IMG/VR virus record: IMGVR_UViG_3300032116_000067 | Location: 36,265-100,264 of that record | Strand: one strand, 5' to 3' | Origin: a virus | DNA length: 64,000 bases | Shown: piece by piece, positions 14,168 through 22,165 of the stretch | Layout: every line of letters starts with the position of its first letter | Position numbering within the stretch: the stretch's first letter is position 1 | Made by a program: the position numbers and the translations under genes | The notes under the pieces: model-generated | What the model was told of the DNA's origin: nothing | Databases searched by the model: none | The model's input: only the letters and a program-made list of their open reading frames with translations

Positions 14168-14884
14168 ATGACACAAACTGTAGATCTTGCTGAAATCAAA
14201 AGCAAGCTGATCGAAAAGCTAACACCGTCCGGCTGGGCGGTAAAACTCCGGGGGTTTATTCAGAGTTCTGACTTTGATAAGATCCTCGAGAACCTGCTAA
14301 AGGAGCGAGATGAAGGTAAGCGATTTACGCCACCATTGAAGTATGCTTTCCGGGCTTTTGAAGAATGCCCGACGAGTGATCTTAAAGTAGTAATTATTGG
14401 ACAAGATCCCTATCCGCACTTTGGTGTGGCTGATGGGATTGCTTTCTCATGTGGACTTACTGGTAAACCGCAGCCCAGTCTCAAGAACCTGTTCGAGGCT
14501 ATAGAGCAGACGGTATACCAGGGATATCCCACACACATGGATCCGGATCTATCCCGGTGGTCTCAACAAGGCGTATTGCTTCTTAACACAGCACTAACTA
14601 CCCAGGTAGATAAAGTGGGTACCCACTATGACATCTGGAAAGACTTCATCATGTATGTATTAGACATGTTGAGTCTGACTAACTCAGGACTGATCTTCAT
14701 CTTACTGGGAGCTAAAGCCCAGGAGTTAGAATCAGTCATCGGTCAGAATCATTACATCTTAAAAGCCAGCCACCCTGCGTCGGCTGCGTACACAAAAACA
14801 ACGTGGGACTGTAACGATGTGTTTAACAAGACCAATGAAATCTTGACACAGAACAACGGTCCCCAGTTTCAAATCACTTGGTAA
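14168..14884 (+). CDS. ung: uracil-DNA glycosylase, family 1
   Basis: A 238-residue protein of typical UDG length. The water-activating motif GQDPYP is at about residues 78-83, LLLNTALT at about 135, and the leucine-loop region ASHPASAA at about 200-207 (HPSPLS in E. coli). The enzyme removes uracil from DNA. UDG is a conserved crAss-like gene, lying here just after the helicase region. The companion dCTP deaminase/dUTPase-type protein (40828) and ThyX fit a programme of thymine/uracil control. Confidence 0.95.
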   Translation: MTQTVDLAEIKSKLIEKLTPSGWAVKLRGFIQSSDFDKILENLLKERDEGKRFTPPLKYAFRAFEECPTSDLKVVIIGQDPYPHFGVADGIAFSCGLTGKPQPSLKNLFEAIEQTVYQGYPTHMDPDLSRWSQQGVLLLNTALTTQVDKVGTHYDIWKDFIMYVLDMLSLTNSGLIFILLGAKAQELESVIGQNHYILKASHPASAAYTKTTWDCNDVFNKTNEILTQNNGPQFQITW

Positions 14885-14905
14885 AACTTTTTAATCAATA
14901 CAACT

Positions 14906-15340
14906 ATGGCAGTAAAGCAAGTAGATCTGTATGTATCTCAGATCCTCGAAGACCTCAACAACGGCCTCACATGGCTGAAACGTGACGACCTTGGGTATGG
15001 TAATATCCAAGACAAGTATGGTGCTAAAGACCAGCAGATTGCAATGATCCGTAAACATCCGGCACTTAAAAACGCCGAGACCAACGTCACAGTATTCAAC
15101 ATCATTGACGACACAAAGAAGACTGATGAACCAGCCGCCGTTCCCGTTAGTAACTCCAAAGATGATGGAAGTGTGGCAAGGGTATCAAAACCTGTTGAAG
15201 ACCCAACACCAAAGTACTCATCTGTTGATCACACAGACCGCAGTGACAATACTGGAAAATCTGTATCAGAAGTACCAAAAAGAGACAGCGAGTTCTCTAC
15301 CGGAGAAACCGCAGAGCTCGACGCCTTTGCCAACATCTGA
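14906..15340 (+). CDS. hypothetical protein with disordered tail
   Basis: A 144-residue protein. The first 70 residues are ordered-looking (YVSQILEDLNNGLTWLKRDD, then IQDKYGAKDQQIAMI). The remainder is a Ser/Thr/Asp/Lys-rich low-complexity tail ending in an acidic ELDAFANI. It directly precedes the MoxR-type ATPase by seven bases and may be a partner or substrate. Confidence 0.65.
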   Translation: MAVKQVDLYVSQILEDLNNGLTWLKRDDLGYGNIQDKYGAKDQQIAMIRKHPALKNAETNVTVFNIIDDTKKTDEPAAVPVSNSKDDGSVARVSKPVEDPTPKYSSVDHTDRSDNTGKSVSEVPKRDSEFSTGETAELDAFANI

Positions 15341-15347
15341 TCTTACT

Positions 15348-16985
15348 ATGGATAAGAGTAAGAGACCCAGCCCTACGTATAGTGCTACCATCTATAAACC
15401 AGGTACACAAAGAACCGGTAATGATGGGAATACCTGGCAAGTTCAAGTGAACTCAGCGGGTATCCATCGTTGGGTCAAAATAAGTACATCTGCTGCACTG
15501 TCCAATCCTCCACAAAGTCCGAGTAGTATGATGACATATAAGTTCCAACCCGGTGATCTGGTTGAGATTATAACAAGTGGTTATGGGTGCAATCCCAATA
15601 CCATAGGTAAACTGGTGACTATTGAAAGTCAGGGTAAGTATAGTGACAGACCCGGTTATAGTATAAAAGAAAAAGACCTTGCGACCAACAGTAAGCCTAA
15701 CGATGTTGGTAATCTTGCCTACGGAGGAATGATTGGGGAAGCATCTTTTGTACTTGTGAAAAGCGCACAACAATTAGCTGGTACTACCGGCTCAGTAACT
15801 ATTCCTGCTATGGCAGCAGATGATCGTGTCAAAACCAGTGTTAACAAACTAAACAAATCTATCGTGAAGACAATCACTAAGAAAAGTGCACAAGACGTAC
15901 GTACCATTGAAACTTCTTTGATCAACAAAGAAGAAGTGTTTAAAATGCTGGCCCTGGCAGAGTCTACCGGACTTCCTTGTTTGCTCATCGGTGAACCCGG
16001 TGTAGCAAAGACCAAAACTGTCATCGAGTACGCTAAAGCCTGGCTCAACCGTGACGGAAAAATGAGCCCGAAAGACTTTGCTGAGAAGATCTATATCCTG
16101 GAAACAGACGAGGGTACCAAGGCTTCAGAAGTCAAGGGTATGCCGGATCTTTCAAAGCTTTTTACCGAGAACAAGTATGAGCTCTCCACTCCCATTGCCG
16201 ATGCAGAGATTGTTGTCATCAACGAGGTAGATAAAGCTTCTTCTGCTATTCGTAACGCCATGCTGGGTGTGATGAACGAGAAGTTCCTGTTCAACGGTAA
16301 GCACAAGATCCCCTGTAAGTGGAAGCTGTTCATTGCTACCTGTAACGAGATCCCCAAGGATGAGCAAGACTCTCCGTTCTGGGACCGCTTCATGTTGAAG
16401 ATGACAGTTAACCGCGTATCTGCCGGTGAGATGGTCAAGTACTACAAGAAGGGTGCCCGTAGCTACCGTGAGAAGTTCTCTATCGGTGTACCCAGTGGTG
16501 CAGAAATTGATCAGCTGGAGATCCCGGTAAACAAACTGGAGAAGTATCTCGAAGTAGGTTACACTCACAGCTCTGACCGTACGTTGACTTTTGTACCGAA
16601 GCTGGCCAAAGCCGTAAGTTATGTCTGGGATATCTCTATTGACAAAGCCCTGGTAAAAACGGCCCAGATCATGATCGGTCAGTCTGCCGGTTCAGAACTG
16701 CAGAATAAGCTGATGAGTCCGGAAGTAAAGGCTGTTATGTCCAAGGTAGAGATGCTGCACAGCTATACTACCAACGAGCAGCTGGAGCTCTCTATTGCAG
16801 ACATCGAGTCCCTGATCAATACTTATGTTACCCGTGGTATCATGGATGAAACCCAGGTAGAAGAGATCGAACTGTCTATGCAGTATATCCTGGCTAACCA
16901 CCCGGCCCGTTCTCAAGCTACGTCTGCAGACTTTGACGCCATGATGAGTGAAGCTCCTCACGAGGCTGTTAACCTCCCTTTCTAA
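15348..16985 (+). CDS. MoxR/CobS-type AAA+ ATPase
   Basis: A 545-residue protein. N-terminal modules: a phage-type segment GNTWQVQVNSAGIHRWVKI (about 27-45), then a beta domain with FQPGDLVEIITSGYG and IGKLVTIESQGKY. The AAA core has Walker A GEPGVAKT (about 214-221), Walker B VVINEVDKA (about 288, with the NE form typical of MoxR), and sensor 1 FIATCNE (about 329). MoxR ATPases work with VWA-domain proteins in metal insertion or protein remodelling; a VWA protein is encoded right downstream. The start at 15348 begins the domain sequence; upstream codons overlap the preceding gene in another frame. Confidence 0.85.
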   Translation: MDKSKRPSPTYSATIYKPGTQRTGNDGNTWQVQVNSAGIHRWVKISTSAALSNPPQSPSSMMTYKFQPGDLVEIITSGYGCNPNTIGKLVTIESQGKYSDRPGYSIKEKDLATNSKPNDVGNLAYGGMIGEASFVLVKSAQQLAGTTGSVTIPAMAADDRVKTSVNKLNKSIVKTITKKSAQDVRTIETSLINKEEVFKMLALAESTGLPCLLIGEPGVAKTKTVIEYAKAWLNRDGKMSPKDFAEKIYILETDEGTKASEVKGMPDLSKLFTENKYELSTPIADAEIVVINEVDKASSAIRNAMLGVMNEKFLFNGKHKIPCKWKLFIATCNEIPKDEQDSPFWDRFMLKMTVNRVSAGEMVKYYKKGARSYREKFSIGVPSGAEIDQLEIPVNKLEKYLEVGYTHSSDRTLTFVPKLAKAVSYVWDISIDKALVKTAQIMIGQSAGSELQNKLMSPEVKAVMSKVEMLHSYTTNEQLELSIADIESLINTYVTRGIMDETQVEEIELSMQYILANHPARSQATSADFDAMMSEAPHEAVNLPF

Positions 16986-17028
16986 CAAACGGTCGTAGAA
17001 GATACATTGGTATAAAACCTCCTGAAAA

Positions 17029-17058
17029 AGAGATCCCGGTAATAACGCCGGGATCTCT
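17029..17058 (+). promoter_or_regulatory. strong hairpin between MoxR and VWA genes
   Basis: AGAGATCCCGG (17029-17039) pairs perfectly with CCGGGATCTCT (17048-17058) around an 8-nt loop. No T-run follows, so it is more likely an mRNA-processing or stability element, or a weak attenuator, than a terminator. Confidence 0.5.
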
Positions 17059-17093
17059 CCAGGAGCTCTACGATCTGTTATTAAACCTCTAAT

Positions 17094-18620
17094 ATGGCTG
17101 CTGGAAAACAATACAAGAACGTATACACGATTCTTGAGAAAGTAAAAAAAGGTGAGATCAAAACTCACTATAAACAAAGTGAAGGTCTCTTTGGTAAACT
17201 GGACTTCTATAAGAAGCCGGATCTGATCAAGCCGTATTTACACTACATTGATCAAAGTAAAATCGACCACATAGTTGAAACTGGTATTCGGGACACCCGT
17301 CAAGTACAAACAGAGTTTGCTCATTTTGCTCAGTCATCAAAGTTTAAAGCTTTAGAAGCTGATAAGAAACCTGACTTGCAGCAGTTTCATGAGAAGCTCA
17401 AAGAGAACTATGAAAAGTTTCCCAAGCATCTGAAGCATGACATCTTTAAGATGTACTACCAGAAGATGCAGAAGCTTGATTTTGTAGAGCGTACATCTGG
17501 TAATGAAACCAAATACCGGTTCCTAGAAAAAGCCAACAATCCGGTCGGTAAGATCATGACGGAAGGGTCTAACATGAAGTCAGCCATCTTCGCCCGTAAC
17601 ATGATGATGTATTACCTGATGCAAATGACGCAGCTGGAATACATAGATCCGGAAGCTCATGATCAAATGCAAAAGGGTCTTAACGGGAACGAAGAGTCTG
17701 ACTTTGACAGTGAAGCTGCCCAGAAAGCCTTTGATAAGATGACCGATTCGGCTGCTTCTAAGAAAGCCATGGACCGGGCGTTAGATCAAGCTCAAGAGAC
17801 CTGTAAAGCTATGGATGAAAACATAGACAAAGACATTCAGGAAAAGATGTTTGATCAAGCTAATAAGCCTGGTAAAAATGACGGTACACCGGAGGCTGGT
17901 AAGATGAGTCCGGAGTATATCCGCACCATTGCAGCCAAGCTCTCTGAGATCAAGCTCTCTATGGGTGCGTTGAAAGATAAGCTCAAGAAGCTCCTGGATA
18001 AAAGTGCAAGCTACTTCTCTTCCCGGAAGATCACAACGTACGAGGATTTGTTCAACGCCACGGATATATCTGGTCTTGAAGACTATGAACTGCTTCATCC
18101 CAAGCTCAGAAAGATCTTTGCTGAAGACGTACAGGTCAAAGACACCAAAAGTGTGGGTAAGATCGACGTGTACATAGATATCTCAGGCTCTATGTCTTCT
18201 GGTTGTGGTGTACAAGATCTAAACGGTAGGGATGTTAGCCGGATACAGTTTGCCAAATCTATGGTAGCTAAGCTCAAAGAGATGGACATGCTCAACGATG
18301 TATATCTATTTGATACCCGGCTTAAAAAGTATCGTAACGATATGATCTCCATTTCTATGATTGACACCGGAGGCGGTACTACCATTGACGTAGCGGTGCA
18401 GAACATAGCCCGGGTAGATCGTAACGGCATCATCATTACAGATGCAGAAGACAGGTGTCATACATTTACTGACAGAGCTTTCTTTATAGGTCTTAACGGG
18501 GCCCGGTTCTCCTCTTTTGATGACGATGTTATTGCACAATACTCACGCCGGAACCAGGTTGTTGTCTTTGATGGAAAGACAATCAAGAAAGTAGATAGTA
18601 AAGGGCATGTGGTAAAATAG
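17094..18620 (+). CDS. VWA-domain protein, partner of the MoxR ATPase
   Basis: A 508-residue protein. A helical N-terminal region (1-340) carries a Met-rich helix at about 165-180 and several Lys/Glu-rich helices. The C-terminal von Willebrand A domain starts at about 355 with the MIDAS motif DISGSMS (D-x-S-x-S) at about residues 362-368. A GGGTT motif near 425 and ITDAED near 447 supply further metal-ligand positions. VWA/MoxR pairs form chaperone-like complexes. The gene ends at a bidirectional terminator and its stop is TAG. Confidence 0.85.
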   Translation: MAAGKQYKNVYTILEKVKKGEIKTHYKQSEGLFGKLDFYKKPDLIKPYLHYIDQSKIDHIVETGIRDTRQVQTEFAHFAQSSKFKALEADKKPDLQQFHEKLKENYEKFPKHLKHDIFKMYYQKMQKLDFVERTSGNETKYRFLEKANNPVGKIMTEGSNMKSAIFARNMMMYYLMQMTQLEYIDPEAHDQMQKGLNGNEESDFDSEAAQKAFDKMTDSAASKKAMDRALDQAQETCKAMDENIDKDIQEKMFDQANKPGKNDGTPEAGKMSPEYIRTIAAKLSEIKLSMGALKDKLKKLLDKSASYFSSRKITTYEDLFNATDISGLEDYELLHPKLRKIFAEDVQVKDTKSVGKIDVYIDISGSMSSGCGVQDLNGRDVSRIQFAKSMVAKLKEMDMLNDVYLFDTRLKKYRNDMISISMIDTGGGTTIDVAVQNIARVDRNGIIITDAEDRCHTFTDRAFFIGLNGARFSSFDDDVIAQYSRRNQVVVFDGKTIKKVDSKGHVVK

Positions 18621-18639
18621 AACATACCTAATATACAAA

Positions 18640-18670
18640 AAGCCGGTAGATTCTTCTACCGGCTTATCTT
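18640..18670. terminator. bidirectional terminator between convergent units
   Basis: AAGCCGGTAGA (18640-18650) and TCTACCGGCTT (18655-18665) form an 11-bp perfect stem with a 4-nt loop. There is an A-run on the left and a T-rich flank on the right, so it can serve both the VWA gene and the minus-strand lysis cassette. Confidence 0.85.
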
Positions 18671-18673
18671 TCT

Positions 18674-19252
18674 TTATTGTGGATCCAGGATCTTACCACA
18701 TTTCAGACACTCTAGGTCTCCGTCCTGATCACTATCTCCCCAGATATGATCACACTGTCTATGACTAAAGTATTCGTCGATCTTTCCATCATCGTCATGA
18801 TCGAGACCATCAGCTGAACCGTCATTATCTTCATCTATTTCTTTACTAGCTAGCTTAGCTCCCATCAGGGTAGCCAGCACCGGATCTATAATTGGTTCCG
18901 GAACTGCAGCAACCGGTGCCGGAGGAGGATTATTACTAAAGTCATTGGCTTTAGACATAGCAGTACCGTCTTCCTCGTCCATCTTCTGTACCAGGATCTT
19001 GTCTTTGTCGTTATCAGAAAACCAGTAGTCGATGATCTTACCATAGCTGCCGATAAAAGCACCGAGCATAAGGAGCAAGAGTTCTTTCCACTCACCCGCT
19101 ATCGAGCTGTCTAACTCAATGGCTGTAAAGATAGCGGCTACAATAAGGATGAACGCACCCAGTACCATGGCAGTGATCATCCACCGCTTTCTCATAATAG
19201 AGTGCAAAAGTCTTTCAAAACCAAGCTTACTTGATTCTATTTCGTTACTCAT
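18674..19252 (-). CDS. holin-like membrane protein with acidic repeat and zinc ribbon
   Basis: A 192-residue protein. Two hydrophobic segments (about residues 25-45 and 56-72, RWMITAMVLGAFILIVAAIF and LLLLMLGAFIGSYGKII) are followed by DYWF-SDND, a layout common in phage holins. After a Pro/Ala-rich linker come EF-hand/dockerin-like acidic loops (DEDNDGSADGLDHDDDGKID) and a C-terminal Zn ribbon (CDHIWG...CLKCGKIL). It lies in a cassette with a GH19 endolysin, so a holin role is likely. The Ca-binding-like tail is unusual. Confidence 0.65.
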   Translation of the reverse strand: MSNEIESSKLGFERLLHSIMRKRWMITAMVLGAFILIVAAIFTAIELDSSIAGEWKELLLLMLGAFIGSYGKIIDYWFSDNDKDKILVQKMDEEDGTAMSKANDFSNNPPPAPVAAVPEPIIDPVLATLMGAKLASKEIDEDNDGSADGLDHDDDGKIDEYFSHRQCDHIWGDSDQDGDLECLKCGKILDPQ

Positions 19253-19268
19253 AACTGTAAAGTTTTAG

Positions 19269-19394
19269 TTAGCGTCCCTGTCCGCGATACTTGGACATCC
19301 GCTTTTGTTTCGGTCCCTGGTTCTTAGCAGCTTGACCTTTCTTACGCTTTCCGAAGGTGATCTTGTGAGCACCTCCGCCTTTACCTTTACCCAT
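19269..19394 (-). CDS. very small Gly/Lys/Arg-rich protein
   Basis: A 41-codon frame on the minus strand, 16 bases downstream of the holin-like gene's start in genome order. It has no acidic residue and many Lys, Arg, Gly and Gln, starting MGKGKGGGAHKITFGKRKK. The opening recalls the bTHX/RPS31 ribosomal proteins of Bacteroidetes (MGKGD-KT-RGKI--G), but the match is short. It may bind nucleic acid. Codon use and spacing in the cassette support it as real. Confidence 0.5.
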   Translation of the reverse strand: MGKGKGGGAHKITFGKRKKGQAAKNQGPKQKRMSKYRGQGR

Positions 19395-19415
19395 GGTCTA
19401 TGTTTTAGATTGCTG

Positions 19416-20042
19416 TTAACTCAACAGTGCATGAAACTTCTTGAAATACTTAAGACGGTCAGCAAGACCGTTGGTTCCACCGTTGACCCGTTTGGTAACG
19501 GCAGTAACATGAGCATCAGTAGCTCCCTTATCTGCCAGTGCGTTCAGATTATTCTTACTCCAGAACCATGCTGCACTAAGCAGTGGGTACTTTGTAGCTA
19601 CCAGATCTGGATTCTCTATGATATTATCGGGTACCGACGCATCAAAAGTTAGATAGTTTGATTTACCAGTGAGCTGGATATATCCCCTACCCCGATATCT
19701 ATACCCATCCCCTGAACTTTCTGGACCGTTACCCATACGGTTACCATATACTTTATTGGCTATCTTAACCGGCTGCCGGGCATAAGCTGCAGCCAAAGCT
19801 TCCGTAGAGAAGTACTTCTTAAAGACAGATAAAAGACCTTTGACAGAATAATTTAGGTTCTCTTGAACCAGTTTAAACCCACCAGACTCATGTGCACACT
19901 GTGCCAGGAAGTGAGCCAGGCGTAACGGGGTGTTTACTCCCATTTTCTGGACTACATCCGGGATCTGTGCGATCACAGCATCGGGTACATACCCTTTAAG
20001 TTTATCAAGCTTAAGGTTCATGAACGTCAGAGCTTGGATCAA
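19416..20042 (-). CDS. GH19-type endolysin
   Basis: A 208-residue protein of glycoside hydrolase family 19 (chitinase/lysozyme fold). The catalytic Glu lies in FLAQCAHESGGF (about residues 45-56). The downstream signatures YGNRMGNG, GDGYRYRGRGYIQLTGKSNY and AAWFWSKNNLN are in the family's usual order. It cleaves the peptidoglycan glycan backbone at lysis. There is no signal peptide, so release depends on the holin-like protein. The start overlaps the upstream gene by 4 bp; an internal ATG at residue 8 is an alternative. Confidence 0.92.
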   Translation of the reverse strand: MIQALTFMNLKLDKLKGYVPDAVIAQIPDVVQKMGVNTPLRLAHFLAQCAHESGGFKLVQENLNYSVKGLLSVFKKYFSTEALAAAYARQPVKIANKVYGNRMGNGPESSGDGYRYRGRGYIQLTGKSNYLTFDASVPDNIIENPDLVATKYPLLSAAWFWSKNNLNALADKGATDAHVTAVTKRVNGGTNGLADRLKYFKKFHALLS

Positions 20043-20263
20043 CCGTTGCTTTTCTTCGGCTTGGGCTTGTAATACCTCTTTTTTTTTGGAGTAGTCTGAT
20101 CTGTTGCTGCAGGTGTCAGCACAGCTTTAACGTCAGAAATCGCAGGCTTAACTTCAACAGGCTTCGGAGCCTCTTTGATCTCTTGCAAAATGGTTACCGG
20201 GGTTTCAACTACGGGCTTCTTCTTCTTGAGCAGCCCTAACAAAGTACTGATTATGTTTTTCAT
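20039..20263 (-). CDS. small basic protein of the lysis cassette
   Basis: A 74-residue protein: an amphipathic or weakly hydrophobic N-terminal helix (IISTLLGLL), a Lys cluster, then a Pro/Val/Lys-rich extended tail ending KKKRYYKPKPKK. The shape (membrane-touching head, extended basic tail) suggests a membrane-associated accessory lysis protein. It overlaps the endolysin start (ATGA). No family recognised. Confidence 0.55.
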   Translation of the reverse strand: MKNIISTLLGLLKKKKPVVETPVTILQEIKEAPKPVEVKPAISDVKAVLTPAATDQTTPKKKRYYKPKPKKSNG

Positions 20264-20276
20264 ATGGGATTAGGTA

Positions 20277-20915
20277 TTAGTTATTCTTCTTGCCGATCTT
20301 CCAGTAAGACTGGAATCCGTAATAAACCTGCCGGTTGATATCAGAGCCGATCTTAAGTCCGTAGAGATGATCGCGTTTTGTCTTGAGCATCAAACCCGCC
20401 TCTAGAGAGAAAGGCACAAAGACTTTAAAAGTATTGATGCCGCCTCCAATATAAAGTTCGTTACGCTTGACTTCGGGTTTTACGATTGTGACTGTTTCTG
20501 TTACTTGAGGAATCTTATACGAATACGTAAAAGCCCTGTTGTTCAGGGTATTATGCTGTACAGTGTCCGTTATTGTAACATAACCGATACTGTCAATCAT
20601 AATCGTGTCTCTATAGATGTTCTTAGAGAGAAACAGCTGCACTAACGTCTCGTACTGCGCTTTAAGTTTGGGATAGTTTGTATCCGGAATATACTGGGGC
20701 GGAAGAGTATCAATATCATAGATCGTTTCCGTGACAACCATCTCTTTATAAATGATGCTATCCCGGACCAGCCAGGTAGTATCATGCACGATCACCGTAT
20801 CAGCGGTAGGCTTCTTAAAGCACTGAACTACTTTTCTGCACCCGGCCCTTGTCAATATAACCAGCAGGATGAGCAGCAGTATGATCGTAATAAGTTTGAG
20901 AGCTTTGAGAGACAT
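20277..20915 (-). CDS. envelope-spanning protein, spanin-like candidate
   Basis: A 212-residue protein. One N-terminal transmembrane helix (residues 7-24), then a long Thr/Asp/Val/Ile-rich periplasmic segment of repeated DTI/DTL-type motifs (about 35-135). A C-terminal region (about 150-212) of amphipathic beta strands (ELYIGGGINTF, FSLEAGLMLK, LYGLKIGSDI, YYGFQSYWKI) resembles part of an outer-membrane beta barrel. An inner-membrane anchor plus an outer-membrane-like end in a lysis cassette fits a unimolecular spanin function; that role is inferred. Confidence 0.6.
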   Translation of the reverse strand: MSLKALKLITIILLLILLVILTRAGCRKVVQCFKKPTADTVIVHDTTWLVRDSIIYKEMVVTETIYDIDTLPPQYIPDTNYPKLKAQYETLVQLFLSKNIYRDTIMIDSIGYVTITDTVQHNTLNNRAFTYSYKIPQVTETVTIVKPEVKRNELYIGGGINTFKVFVPFSLEAGLMLKTKRDHLYGLKIGSDINRQVYYGFQSYWKIGKKNN

Positions 20916-20943
20916 AATAACTTGTGGTTTTTATACTTGCGGG

Positions 20944-21240
20944 TCAAGACTTCTTACCGGAGTCTCTACCTACCCTGACCTCATTGGTGGGAACCAGGGC
21001 AAACTTGGAGAACCAAACCGCGTTGTCTTTCTTAGGATCATTCGGCACACTCGTAATCTGCCCATACACCTGCCTTTCCAGGTTGTCGATCCGGGTCTTG
21101 TCAATGTTACTCTGGGCCATAAGAGCCTTGATGTCAGACTTTATTTCTGTGACATCATTCCAGATCAGTAGTCCAATGATGGACACTAAGCTTGGAAACA
21201 ACCAAAGCTTCAGCGTGTTAGCAGAACTCTCCTTCATCAT
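20944..21240 (-). CDS. small membrane protein with coiled coil
   Basis: A 98-residue protein. One transmembrane helix (about residues 12-27, WLFPSLVSIIGLLIW) is followed by a heptad-patterned helix (EIKSDIKALMAQSNIDKTRIDNLERQV) and a short tail. The arrangement recalls XhlA-type haemolysin/holin accessory proteins and i-spanins. It lies between the spanin-like candidate and the conserved 91-residue protein. A role in lysis is likely but unproven. Confidence 0.6.
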   Translation of the reverse strand: MMKESSANTLKLWLFPSLVSIIGLLIWNDVTEIKSDIKALMAQSNIDKTRIDNLERQVYGQITSVPNDPKKDNAVWFSKFALVPTNEVRVGRDSGKKS

Positions 21241-21242
21241 GA

Positions 21243-21518
21243 TTAGCTAGCTTTTACAAGTTTGAACTCGTATACATTTCCAGCGGGCTTTTTCAGACTG
21301 ATAATCAGACTGTTAGGAATAATATTTCCTTTTTCATCCTTACGAACAAAATAGCGAAGCTTGCTAGGATGAATGATTACGGTCTCACCTGCACCAGCAG
21401 TAACATCTTGGGCAGGAATCTCAATGAGATTAGCCGGTACCTTTGTACCACTCATCATGGTGCTAGGAATAGGCCACCCCAAAGCATCTTTTTGGGCGTA
21501 GAACTTCTTTGTCATCAT
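21243..21518 (-). CDS. conserved small phage protein of the lysis/structural block
   Basis: A 91-residue beta-rich protein: KKFYAQKDALGWPIPSTMMSG, a central AGAGETVIIHPSKLRYFVRKD and a C-terminal SLIISLKKPAGNVYEFKLVK. I recall close relatives in most crAss-like phages, but not a proven role. It is the first gene of the minus-strand unit, directly behind the divergent promoter region 21541-21608. Either of two adjacent ATGs (21518 or 21515) could be the start. Confidence 0.7.
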   Translation of the reverse strand: MMTKKFYAQKDALGWPIPSTMMSGTKVPANLIEIPAQDVTAGAGETVIIHPSKLRYFVRKDEKGNIIPNSLIISLKKPAGNVYEFKLVKAS

Positions 21519-21540
21519 ATAAGATTTACGTAAACTTTAA

Positions 21541-21608
21541 AACTGTAGAATCTAGACCGACCTCTACAATATAATATACAACTTTTTTAGAGAACTTGTC
21601 TATATTTG
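21541..21608. promoter_or_regulatory. divergent promoter region
   Basis: Plus strand: TATATTTG (21601-21608), an exact TAnnTTTG element followed by TAGACC, 20 bases before ATG 21629. Minus strand: TATATTGTAGAG (21574-21563) serves the cassette starting at 21518. Extra CTGTAGAA (21543-21550) and CTCTACAA (21562-21569) copies make paired motifs between the two promoters. Confidence 0.65.
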
Positions 21609-21628
21609 TAGACCCAAATAAGATCACT

Positions 21629-22165
21629 ATGGAAAGTAAGACCTATGCCTTACAGCTAGAAAAAAAGCTGATTGAACAGTTTAGAGAAAACTTCTTTGAC
21701 AAGTTAGGGTACTACCCTACTGTTATGACTGCAGCTCAGGTAAACACAGATGTAGCTATCCCTTACATGCATCTTTCTGTACTAAAAAAGTGTTTTGATC
21801 TTTTCCTTCCAGAGGTTGCAGGGTTTATTCTAAACTTAGAATCTCGTTCACGATCCAGAGAACTAGTAGAGCTCAGAAGTATTTACTGCTACTTGGCTCG
21901 TGAGATGCGGTATAGTCTTACAACGATCGGTAAAAGTATAGGTAATAGGGATCATACTACAGTAATCAACAGCGTTACAAACTTTAAAAACTGGATCGAA
22001 ACAGATGAAAACTTTCGGCATAAGTATTCAGCTATTCTTAGTCATATAAAGCAACAATATGAGTCATCAGTTATGGCAAAGCTTGATCAAGTACAATGTG
22101 AGTCCGAACCAGTTATACTTCCTGGACTCGTGCCGATACAAGATCAAGCCCACCAGCATCATTAA
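21629..22165 (+). CDS. phage protein with DnaA domain IV (DNA-binding domain only)
   Basis: A 178-residue protein. Residues about 80-135 (SRELVELRSIYCYLAREMRYSLTTIGKSIG, then NRDHTTVINS) are the DnaA C-terminal DNA-binding domain, with the RDHTTV signature that reads DnaA boxes. There is no AAA domain, so it cannot act as a full initiator. It may mark or block an origin, or act as a repressor. The ATG at 21629 is preferred over a TTG inside the promoter. First gene of the replication block. Confidence 0.85.
   Translation: MESKTYALQLEKKLIEQFRENFFDKLGYYPTVMTAAQVNTDVAIPYMHLSVLKKCFDLFLPEVAGFILNLESRSRSRELVELRSIYCYLAREMRYSLTTIGKSIGNRDHTTVINSVTNFKNWIETDENFRHKYSAILSHIKQQYESSVMAKLDQVQCESEPVILPGLVPIQDQAHQHH

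Noticed and set aside
17029-17058. Terminator between the MoxR and VWA genes
   Set aside because: The stem is strong, but no T-run follows on the plus strand and the two genes are expected to be co-expressed, so it is listed as a regulatory hairpin instead.
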